A stretch of 60,000 bases of DNA from Bacillus methanolicus (GTDB lineage: Bacteria > Bacillota > Bacilli > Bacillales > Cytobacillaceae). The first letter of the stretch is position 1; each line of letters begins with the position of its first letter. The translations under genes were made by a program, and so were the position numbers. A model generated the notes under the pieces. The model did no database searches. It had not been told where the DNA came from and saw only the letters and a program-made list of their open reading frames with translations. The stretch is taken from NCBI RefSeq assembly GCF_028888695.1, contig NZ_PNFF01000002.1, forward strand, positions 575,001 through 635,000. The letters are read 5' to 3'. Shown here piece after piece: positions 49,185-60,000 of the stretch.

Positions 49185-50609
49185 GTGAAGCAGCTTAAGA
49201 TCTATAGTAAAAAAATTCCATATTCTCACTCCCGTTTTTTTAAGCAATATTGTCTATTATCAAAAGATCAGTCTTATCATGTTTTCCTCGAAAGCGGAAG
49301 AGGAGGACGATATAGTATTGCGGGGCTACAGCCATACATCGTAATGGAAGGGAAAGGCTCCCGCCTTAAAATCATCAGTAAAGAAAAGACCGATTTCCTT
49401 TCCGGAAATCCCCTTCATCTATTAAAAAATTGGCTGAAAAACTATCATGTTGAAAAACGAGCGGATCTCCCAGATTTTCAGGGCGGAGCAATCGGATACA
49501 TAAGCTATGATTATGGCCGTCAAATTGAACGGCTGCCGAATATTTCCCAGGACGACTTATTGATTCCGGACATTTATTTTTTATTGTTTAAAGAATGGTT
49601 TGTATTTGATCATGAGGAAAAAGTATTGTGGCTCATGTTTTTGTATGAAGAAAAAGAAATAAAGAAGGTTGAAGAATCGGCAAAATATTGGGAGCAGCAA
49701 TGGTTTAAGTCTCAAAGAGAGGAACCGGAAACAGTCAACAAAAAATTGTCTGATAAGCTTGAGGTTTCATTAACTGAAAAGGAATTTATCGAGGCCGTGG
49801 AAAAGGTGCAGCAATACATTCGCCAAGGCGATGTTTTTCAAGTGAATTTGTCTGTTCGTCAATCGAAACCAATCGAAATCCCTGCCTTAAGTGTTTATAA
49901 ACAGCTGCGAGTCTTGAATCCATCGCCTTATATGGGATATTTTCACGTCCCGGAATTTCAGCTGGTAAGCGGTTCACCGGAACTTTTAGTGAAAAAGAAA
50001 GGAAAAGAAGTAAGTACCCGGCCGATCGCCGGAACCCGTTCCCGGGGAAAAGACGACAAAGAAGATCTGAAACTTGCAAATGAACTGATCGAAAATGAAA
50101 AAGAACGGGCTGAACACGTTATGCTCGTTGATCTGGAAAGAAATGATTTAGGAAGAGTGTGCAAGTACGGAACAGTCGAAGTGAACGAATTTATGGTTAT
50201 AGAAAAATATTCGCATGTCATGCACATTGTTTCAAACGTAAGGGGTGAGCTAGAAGATAATAAAGATGGGTTCGATTTGATTGATGCGGTATTTCCTGGC
50301 GGCACGATTACAGGAGCCCCGAAAGTGCGGACAATGGAAATTATTGAAGAATTAGAGCCGGTACGAAGAGGCCCTTATACAGGATCCCTTGGCTGGATCG
50401 GCTTTAATGGAGATCTTGAGTTAAACATTATTATCAGGACCATGCTTGTCAAAGACGGGATGGCACATGTCCAGTCGGGTGCAGGGATTGTCATTGATTC
50501 AAACCCGAAGTATGAGTATAAAGAATCGTTAAAAAAGGCGCTTGCCCTTTGGAAAGCAAAAGAGCAGGCAGAAGCGGCAAAAGGTGAGACAGATGATTTT
50601 TATGATTGA
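49185..50609 (+). CDS. pabB: Aminodeoxychorismate synthase component I
   Basis: The 474-residue PabB converts chorismate to aminodeoxychorismate for folate. Chorismate-binding motifs are present: [57 protein letters not shown] 49185 lies about nine bases after TTTAGGGGG. It overlaps pabA by 17 bases, and the gene opens a long folate operon that continues to folK. Confidence 0.96.
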   Translation: MKQLKIYSKKIPYSHSRFFKQYCLLSKDQSYHVFLESGRGGRYSIAGLQPYIVMEGKGSRLKIISKEKTDFLSGNPLHLLKNWLKNYHVEKRADLPDFQGGAIGYISYDYGRQIERLPNISQDDLLIPDIYFLLFKEWFVFDHEEKVLWLMFLYEEKEIKKVEESAKYWEQQWFKSQREEPETVNKKLSDKLEVSLTEKEFIEAVEKVQQYIRQGDVFQVNLSVRQSKPIEIPALSVYKQLRVLNPSPYMGYFHVPEFQLVSGSPELLVKKKGKEVSTRPIAGTRSRGKDDKEDLKLANELIENEKERAEHVMLVDLERNDLGRVCKYGTVEVNEFMVIEKYSHVMHIVSNVRGELEDNKDGFDLIDAVFPGGTITGAPKVRTMEIIEELEPVRRGPYTGSLGWIGFNGDLELNIIIRTMLVKDGMAHVQSGAGIVIDSNPKYEYKESLKKALALWKAKEQAEAAKGETDDFYD

Positions 50610-51204
50610 TAATTATGATTCATTTACCTACAATCTTGTGCAGTATTTAGGAGAATTAGGTCAGGATTTACTTGTTAAGCGCAATGACCAAGTCACGGTC
50701 GATGAAATTGCCCAACTAAATCCGAAATATATTATGATTTCACCGGGTCCGTGCAGCCCGAACGAAGCGGGAATCAGCATGGAAGCGATTCGTTATTTTG
50801 CCGGCAAGGTGCCGGTTTTTGGCGTCTGCCTCGGGCATCAGTCGATCGCACAAGTTTTTCATGGTGAGGTAGTCCAAGCGGAACGTTTCATGCACGGAAA
50901 AACGTCACTTATTTTTCATGATGGAAAAACAATTTTTAAGGATTTGCCTAATCCATTTCCTGCAACGAGATATCATTCACTAATTGTAAAAAGAGAAACT
51001 CTTCCTGACTGCTTGGAGGTTTCTGCATGGACGGAAGAAGGGGAGATTATGGCTCTAAGGCACAAATATTTGCCGATTGAAGGTGTCCAATTTCATCCTG
51101 AATCGATTATGACAACGGCCGGGAAACAGCTTTTAAGGAATTTCGTAGAATACTATCATGCCAATCAACAAACAAGTACTTTGAAAAGTACGGGAAGGTC
51201 ATAA
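50593..51204 (+). CDS. pabA: Aminodeoxychorismate/anthranilate synthase component II
   Basis: The 203-residue class I glutamine amidotransferase supplies ammonia to PabB and, in Bacillus, also to TrpE. The nucleophile elbow is FGVCLGHQS and the other catalytic residues lie in GVQFHPESI. The frame opens at 50542, but [14 protein letters not shown] from ATG 50593 with AAGGTGA upstream is the family start. It starts inside pabB. Confidence 0.96.
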   Translation: MIFMIDNYDSFTYNLVQYLGELGQDLLVKRNDQVTVDEIAQLNPKYIMISPGPCSPNEAGISMEAIRYFAGKVPVFGVCLGHQSIAQVFHGEVVQAERFMHGKTSLIFHDGKTIFKDLPNPFPATRYHSLIVKRETLPDCLEVSAWTEEGEIMALRHKYLPIEGVQFHPESIMTTAGKQLLRNFVEYYHANQQTSTLKSTGRS

Positions 51205-51206
51205 CG

Positions 51207-52067
51207 ATGTACATTTATATAAATGGAAAATTTGTGAAGGAGAATGAGGCGACGATCTCGCCATTTGACCACGGGTTTTTATACGGGCTCGGATTATTTG
51301 AAACTTTTCGCATCTATGATGGGCATCCTTTTTTGCTCGATGATCATCTCGAGCGCCTAAACAGCGGTTTAAAAACACTCAACATATGTGCAGAGTTTAG
51401 CCGAAGCGAAATAGTAGAGATATTAGCATCCTTAATGAATAAGAATGGCTGGAAAAACGCATACATAAGGCTTAATGTTTCAGCAGGCGCCGGAGAGGTT
51501 GGTTTGCAAACAGAACCGTATGAAAGCCCTAATGTGATCATTTTTTCAAAGCCGCTTCCTTCAGCCGGGGAATTAGCAGAGAAAGAAATTTCCATTTTAA
51601 ATATTAAAAGAAATACGCCCGAGTCCGAACTCCGATTAAAATCACACCATTTTCTTAATAATTTTTTAGCCAAGCATGAAATAGGCAATCATCCTCGTCG
51701 TGAAGGGATTTTTCTTACAGAAGAAGGATTTTTGGCTGAAGGAATTGTCTCAAATATTTTCTGGGTAAAAGGAAAAACGTTGTACACCCCGTCTGTCAAA
51801 ACGGGGATTTTAAATGGAGTCACCAGGCAGTTTGTCATAAAGCTTGCAGAAAAGCAGGGATATGAAGTACAGGAAGGTTTTTATAAACCGGAAGATGCCG
51901 AAAGTGCGGAAGAAATCTTTTTGACAAATTCGATACAGGAAGTCGTTCCGGTTTCGAACTTTCACAATAAGCAAATGGCAGGGCTGAATGGAAAGACAGT
52001 CCGGCTGCTGCACCGGGAATTCCGCAAGTACTGTATGACTTTATGGAGCAGAAACGAAATCGTTTAG
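51207..52067 (+). CDS. pabC: Aminodeoxychorismate lyase
   Basis: The 286-residue fold-type IV PLP enzyme releases pyruvate to give p-aminobenzoate. It has the SPFDHGFLYGLGLFET motif, PLP-binding lysine in the RLKSHHFLNN region (SxxK type), and the C-terminal EEIFLTNSIQEVVPV. It starts two bases after the pabA stop, with GGAAGG-like SD inside pabA. The stop overlaps the SD of folP. Confidence 0.95.
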   Translation: MYIYINGKFVKENEATISPFDHGFLYGLGLFETFRIYDGHPFLLDDHLERLNSGLKTLNICAEFSRSEIVEILASLMNKNGWKNAYIRLNVSAGAGEVGLQTEPYESPNVIIFSKPLPSAGELAEKEISILNIKRNTPESELRLKSHHFLNNFLAKHEIGNHPRREGIFLTEEGFLAEGIVSNIFWVKGKTLYTPSVKTGILNGVTRQFVIKLAEKQGYEVQEGFYKPEDAESAEEIFLTNSIQEVVPVSNFHNKQMAGLNGKTVRLLHREFRKYCMTLWSRNEIV

Positions 52068-52078
52068 GAGGAAAGAAC

Positions 52079-52912
52079 GTGGCAAATAAGCAATTCATTC
52101 AAGCCGGCCCTTACAGGCTGGATTATGGAAAAAAAACAATTATTATGGGGATTTTAAATATAACACCAGATTCTTTTTCGGATGGAGGAAAATACAATCG
52201 GCTGGACTCAGCTGTTGAACATGCACTTGAAATGGTAGAGAACGGCGCGGATATAATTGATATCGGTGGAGAATCAACACGCCCGGGGCATGAGCCTGTA
52301 CCGTTGGAAGTGGAATTGGAGAGGGTTATACCTGTGATCGAAGCGGTTGCTTCAAAAGTAAATGTGCCGATTTCAATCGATACTTATAAAGCGGAAGTGG
52401 CAAGGCAAGCAATTAAGGCAGGTGCCCATATTATTAATGATGTATGGGGTGCAAAAGCAGATCCGGAAATGGCTGCTGTTGCGGCTGATCTTCAAGTTCC
52501 AATTATCCTCATGCACAATCGAAACAACCGGGATTATAGCGTCTTCTTTCGCGATGTGATCAATGATTTGTTTGAGAGCATTACGTTAGTCAAAAATGCC
52601 GGAGTGAAAGATGATATGATTATTTTAGACCCAGGCATCGGGTTTGCAAAAGATCTGACGCTAAACATAGAAATGATGAGAAACTTGGACAAATTAGTTG
52701 CACTAGGGTTTCCGGTACTTTTAGGAACATCGCGAAAATCGATGATTGGCCACGTATTGGATCTACCGGTAACTGAACGGGTAGAAGGCACAGCAGCGAC
52801 AGTCTGCTACGGAATTCAGAAAGGCTGCCACATCATTCGCGTTCATGATGTGAAAGAAATGAGCCGGGTTGCCAAAATGATGGATACCCTTATCGGAAAG
52901 GGGGAAATTTGA
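52079..52912 (+). CDS. folP: Dihydropteroate synthase
   Basis: The 277-residue DHPS condenses pABA with DHPPP and is the sulfonamide target. Signature 1 is IMGILNITPDSFSDGG and signature 2 GADIIDIGGESTRPG. The frame opens inside pabC at 52043, but GTG 52079 has AGGAGG (52066-52071) seven bases upstream. The gene is called sul in B. subtilis. The stop shares a base with the folB start. Confidence 0.97.
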   Translation: MANKQFIQAGPYRLDYGKKTIIMGILNITPDSFSDGGKYNRLDSAVEHALEMVENGADIIDIGGESTRPGHEPVPLEVELERVIPVIEAVASKVNVPISIDTYKAEVARQAIKAGAHIINDVWGAKADPEMAAVAADLQVPIILMHNRNNRDYSVFFRDVINDLFESITLVKNAGVKDDMIILDPGIGFAKDLTLNIEMMRNLDKLVALGFPVLLGTSRKSMIGHVLDLPVTERVEGTAATVCYGIQKGCHIIRVHDVKEMSRVAKMMDTLIGKGEI

Positions 52913-53271
52913 TGGACAAAATTATGTTAAATCAAATGACCTTCTATGGCTATCATGGAGTATTTCCGGAAGAAACAAAACTCGGCCAGCGCTTTATTGT
53001 TGATTTGACAGTTGAGTGTGATCTTAAGAAAGCGGGAGAGAGTGATAACCTGGAAGACTCGGTCAACTATGGAGACTTATATGAAGCCTGCCGGGAAGTG
53101 GTTGAAGGAAAACCATATAAGCTCGTGGAAGCAGTCGCAGAAAAAATCGCCTCGAAAATCCTTTACAATTTTAATACGGTTGAATCATGCACAGTAAAAG
53201 TGACGAAACCGGACCCGCCGATTCCCGGTCATTATGAATCTGTAGCAGTAGAGATTACAAGGAGAAGATAA
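52912..53271 (+). CDS. folB: Dihydroneopterin aldolase
   Basis: The 119-residue enzyme cleaves dihydroneopterin to 6-hydroxymethyl-dihydropterin. Family features are FYGYHGVFPEE, the SVNYGDLYE segment and the catalytic lysine in VTKPDPPIPGH. ATG 52912 overlaps the folP stop by one base (TGATG), with AAAGGGGG upstream. It is followed three bases later by folK, so these steps are tightly coupled. Confidence 0.97.
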   Translation: MDKIMLNQMTFYGYHGVFPEETKLGQRFIVDLTVECDLKKAGESDNLEDSVNYGDLYEACREVVEGKPYKLVEAVAEKIASKILYNFNTVESCTVKVTKPDPPIPGHYESVAVEITRRR

Positions 53272-53274
53272 TTT

Positions 53275-53799
53275 GTGGAAAATTATGCATATATCGCTCT
53301 TGGTTCGAATATCGGGGACCGATACGGTTATTTAAAAAAAGCTGTTTTGGAATTAGATAACTTTGAAGGAATCGAAGTAGTAAGAACTTCTTCCATTTAT
53401 GAAACCGATCCGGTCGGCTATGAAGACCAAGATAAATTTTTGAATATGGTAATTAAAGTTAATACATCTCTAGGACCCTTTGAATTATTGGATAATTGTC
53501 TTGACATTGAACAAAAGTTTGGAAGGAAAAGGGAAATAAAGTGGGGTCCGCGGACGATAGATCTTGACATTCTTTTATACAATAACGAAAATATTGAAAC
53601 AGAGAAACTAACAGTTCCTCATCCTCGGATGAAAGAAAGAGCATTTGTCATGATTCCTTTTATGGAAATCAGAAACAGCACGCTTCCGGTGATGAAGAAG
53701 CCTTTTGATCCTTTGTTAGAATCAATCCCTAATAAAGAAGGAGTTCGAATATGGAAGCAGAAAAATGGGGAAGACGTATTCGCGCTTTTCGAAAATTAA
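53275..53799 (+). CDS. folK: 2-amino-4-hydroxy-6-hydroxymethyldihydropteridine pyrophosphokinase
   Basis: The 174-residue HPPK activates hydroxymethyl-dihydropterin for DHPS. Motifs: YIALGSNIGDRYGYL at the start, and the GPRTIDLDILLYN loop near residue 92. GTG 53275 follows AAGGAGA. Its last 49 bases overlap the yazB gene in another frame. Confidence 0.97.
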   Translation: MENYAYIALGSNIGDRYGYLKKAVLELDNFEGIEVVRTSSIYETDPVGYEDQDKFLNMVIKVNTSLGPFELLDNCLDIEQKFGRKREIKWGPRTIDLDILLYNNENIETEKLTVPHPRMKERAFVMIPFMEIRNSTLPVMKKPFDPLLESIPNKEGVRIWKQKNGEDVFALFEN

Positions 53800-53975
53800 A
53801 GGGTTACACACAAGAAGGTTTTGCAAAGGAGCTTGGTGTTTCCGTTTCCATATTAGGAGAAGTGGAAAGAGGAAACCGAATGCCTTCAAGGGATTTCCTC
53901 GAACAAGTTGCATCTTTGTTAAATATTCATATAGAGGAATTAATTCCGCCTGAGGTAAATGATATAGATTCGTAA
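53751..53975 (+). CDS. yazB: XRE-family helix-turn-helix protein YazB
   Basis: The 74-residue protein is a single Cro/C1-type HTH domain: IRAFRKLKGYTQEGFAKELG, then SVSILGEVERGNRMPSRDFL. The helix 2-turn-helix 3 lies at residues 19-40. The target is unknown; its fixed position inside the folate operon of Bacilli suggests local or folate-linked regulation. AAGGAG is eight bases before the ATG. The overlap of 49 bases with folK is unusually long. Confidence 0.9.
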   Translation: MEAEKWGRRIRAFRKLKGYTQEGFAKELGVSVSILGEVERGNRMPSRDFLEQVASLLNIHIEELIPPEVNDIDS

Positions 53976-53999
53976 CTTTAGTTTAAAAGGAGGTACAAC

Positions 54000-55001
54000 A
54001 TGCTGAAAATCGGCGATATTGAGATGAAAAACCCGGTTGTGCTTGCGCCGATGGCTGGTGTTTGCAACTCTGCGTTCCGCCTGACTGTAAAAGAGTTTGG
54101 AGCGGGCCTTGTATACGCGGAAATGGTCAGTGACAAAGGGATCGTTTACAAGAACGAAAAAACATTGGACATGCTTTATATCGATGAACGCGAAAAACCG
54201 CTGAGCCTGCAAATTTTTGGCGGCGAAAAAGAGTCATTGGTTGAAGCGGCTAAGTTTGTAGATAAAAATACGAATGCCGATATTATTGATATTAATATGG
54301 GCTGTCCGGTACCGAAAATTACAAAGGTTGATGCAGGAGCAAAGTGGCTTCTTGATCCTAACAAAATTTATGATATGGTTGCAGCTGTCGTCGATGCGGT
54401 AGAAAAACCGGTCACGGTAAAAATGCGTACAGGTTGGGATGAAGAACATGTTTATGCCGTTCAAAATGCGCAGGCTGTAGAACGTGCCGGCGGAAGCGCG
54501 GTAGCCATCCATGGACGCACTCGTTACCAAATGTATGAAGGGAAGGCAGACTGGAATATTATCCGTGAAGTGAAGCAAGCTGTTAACATCCCGGTTATCG
54601 GAAACGGAGATGTAGAGACTCCTCAAGATGCAAAGCGGATGCTAGATGAAACCGGAGTGGACGGCGTTATGATTGGTCGTGCTGCATTAGGTAATCCATG
54701 GATGATTTACCGCACCGTTAAATATCTTGAGACCGGGGAACTGATTGGAGAGCCGTCAGCTCGTGAAAAAATTGATGTGTGCATTCTTCATTTAGACCGC
54801 TTGATTGCATTGAAAAATGAAAACATTGCTGTTCGGGAAATGAGAAAGCATGCTGCATGGTACCTTAAAGGAATCCGTGGAAATGCAAAGGTTCGAAATG
54901 CAATTAATGAATGCAATACACGCGATGAACTTGTTACGTTGTTATATAATTTCGTCGAAGAAGTCGAACAAAAAGAACAGAGTCAATCACAAGCCGTGTA
55001 A
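54000..55001 (+). CDS. dusB: tRNA-dihydrouridine synthase
   Basis: The 333-residue FMN enzyme reduces uridines in tRNA D-loops. Family motifs are VVLAPMAGVCNSAFR, NMGCPVPKITK (catalytic cysteine), VTVKMRTGWD, and IHGRTRYQMYEG. SD AAAAGGAGGT precedes the ATG. It is called yacF in B. subtilis. The stop codon is only three bases before a consensus promoter. Confidence 0.96.
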   Translation: MLKIGDIEMKNPVVLAPMAGVCNSAFRLTVKEFGAGLVYAEMVSDKGIVYKNEKTLDMLYIDEREKPLSLQIFGGEKESLVEAAKFVDKNTNADIIDINMGCPVPKITKVDAGAKWLLDPNKIYDMVAAVVDAVEKPVTVKMRTGWDEEHVYAVQNAQAVERAGGSAVAIHGRTRYQMYEGKADWNIIREVKQAVNIPVIGNGDVETPQDAKRMLDETGVDGVMIGRAALGNPWMIYRTVKYLETGELIGEPSAREKIDVCILHLDRLIALKNENIAVREMRKHAAWYLKGIRGNAKVRNAINECNTRDELVTLLYNFVEEVEQKEQSQSQAV

Positions 55002-55004
55002 GAT

Positions 55005-55033
55005 TTGACATAAATAGGTTCTTTATCTATAAT
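55005..55033 (+). promoter_or_regulatory. Consensus sigma-A promoter between dusB and lysS
   Basis: TTGACA (55005-55010), 17 bp, TATAAT (55028-55033): a full consensus match, directly after the dusB stop. Confidence 0.85.
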
Positions 55034-55051
55034 ACATGTGTTAATGATTAG

Positions 55052-55085
55052 AAGCTGCCAGTGGATAAACTGGCAGTTTTTATTC
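55052..55085 (+). terminator. Terminator hairpin in the lysS leader
   Basis: CTGCCAGT (55055-55062) pairs with ACTGGCAG (55069-55076), followed by TTTTTATT. It lies about 15 nt after the predicted start point of the promoter at 55005-55033. Confidence 0.85.
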
Positions 55086-55198
55086 TATTTATTACTTTTA
55101 TAATGTCTAATTGTATAAGATTGTGTAAAATAATAAAGTATGCATGCCAAATTAATGCAATTACGATGCTTTACATGAAGTTTTTATATTGGAGTTGA

Positions 55199-56689
<1,491 letters not shown>

Positions 56690-56705
56690 TCTCCAACGAA
56701 AAAAG

Positions 56706-56736
56706 CAAAGCGACTGGAAATCGCTTTGTTTTTTTA
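56706..56736 (+). terminator. Terminator after lysS
   Basis: CAAAGCGA (56706-56713) pairs with TCGCTTTG (56721-56728), followed by TTTTTTT. Confidence 0.9.
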
Positions 56737-56832
56737 TATTGGAGTTAATTATCAAAATTCAGATTATAATTAAGGGATTCTGCGGAATTATTTTTTCTTA
56801 GACTATCGCGTAAAAAAGTATAAATAAATGTA

Positions 56833-56861
56833 TTGCAACAAATAAATAATGGTGCTATATT
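56833..56861 (+). promoter_or_regulatory. rrn promoter P1 (upstream)
   Basis: TTGCAA (56833-56838), 17 bp, TATATT (56856-56861) with extended -10 TG at 56853-56854. Confidence 0.6.
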
Positions 56862-56908
56862 ATTATCTGTTGCTGCAAGAAAGCAATAAAACAAATTGAA
56901 AAAAAGTA

Positions 56909-56937
56909 TTGACACAAGGTTCCGCACCTGGTATTAT
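56909..56937 (+). promoter_or_regulatory. rrn promoter P2 (main)
   Basis: TTGACA (56909-56914), 17 bp, TATTAT (56932-56937), 76 bp downstream of P1. Confidence 0.8.
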
Positions 56938-57141
56938 AGAAAAGTCGCTTCCGAGCGACACAGAAAGAAATTAATATGAACTTCTAAAATAAATCTAAGT
57001 GATAGTTTTAGAAATTATTTACATTGCTCCTGCGCCACAGAGTATTCGAAGAAGCAAATCTTCAGCTCGTCGCAAGGTAGCATGAAGAGAATTCGCTGAT
57101 GTTCATCACGATGTGATTGAAGTCAGTAACCTTGTTCCTTG

Positions 57142-57162
57142 AAAACTGAACAAACAAAAGCG
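57142..57162 (+). other. Left arm of the pre-16S processing stem
   Basis: These 21 bases are a perfect reverse complement of 58779-58799, so together they close the 16S precursor loop, the usual RNase III substrate. Confidence 0.85.
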
Positions 57163-57198
57163 TCAACGTTAATTCTTTTTTTGAGCTTAATCTTACTC

Positions 57199-60000
<2,802 letters not shown>

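Overview
The window is a piece of a low-GC Gram-positive, endospore-forming chromosome of the Bacillaceae. Gene content and order match the origin-proximal tmk-to-lysS segment of Bacillus subtilis almost one for one, as far as I can judge from memory. Nearly all genes read on the + strand; only abrB and one tRNA-Met read on the - strand. The sporulation genes (yabG, sspF, spoVG, fin, spoVT, yabP, yabQ, spoIIE) and promoter-like sites for sigma-A, B, H, F, G and K, plus a Spo0A-type promoter, support this. The exact species cannot be named from what I can see.

Layout. 1-371: a long imperfect palindrome and a leader. 372-7697: yaaO-type decarboxylase, tmk, darA, yaaR, holB, ricT, yabA, trmN6, yazA, rsmI (replication clamp loading, thymidylate supply, c-di-AMP sensing, RNA modification). 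7741-8031: abrB on the - strand, with tandem Spo0A boxes. 8988-15004: metG, tatD-like yabD, yabE, rnmV, ksgA. 15796-20407: yabG, veg, sspF, ispE, purR, ridA (yabJ), spoVG. 20901-25070: glmU, prs, ctc, pth, fin. 25608-35583: mfd, spoVT, yabM, yabN, rqcP (yabO), yabP, yabQ, divIC, yabR. 35980-36053: tRNA-Met (-). 36346-47932: spoIIE, yabS, yabT, tilS, hprT, ftsH, coaX, hslO, yacD. 48146-56689: cysK, the folate operon pabB-pabA-pabC-folP-folB-folK, yazB, dusB, lysS. 56833-60000: an rrn operon with tandem promoters, 16S, a tRNA-less spacer and the 5' part of 23S.

The genes are ordinary core genes. The unusual content lies between them. At least nine intergenic loci carry units of one modular repeat family. 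A unit is about 105-200 bp. Two nested outer helices clamp an interchangeable inner hairpin, and each unit ends in a GCTTCCGCTTTTC-like tail. The outer and inner helices differ between copies in a compensatory way (AGCGCC/GGCGCT, AGCGGC/GCCGCT, AGCGTC/GACGCT; AGCCCC/GGGGCT, AGGCCC/GGGCCT, AGGTGC/GCACCT, AGGGAC/GTCCCT), so pairing is being maintained. All units point the same way as transcription and replication. Most arrays start just after a rho-independent terminator and end a few bases before the next promoter or ribosome binding site. This is the best candidate for something under-described in the window.

Other observations worth a second look: a 20-bp tandem repeat next to the largest array; a palindromic element after ftsH with a possible relative after yacD; a consensus promoter followed within about 20 bp by a terminator ahead of lysS; a vWA-like protein (YabS) whose halves appear in reversed order; and a possible non-AUG start in yabE. 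Where the longest open frame carries an implausible N-terminal extension, I moved the start to the codon with a Shine-Dalgarno match and the family-typical N-terminus.
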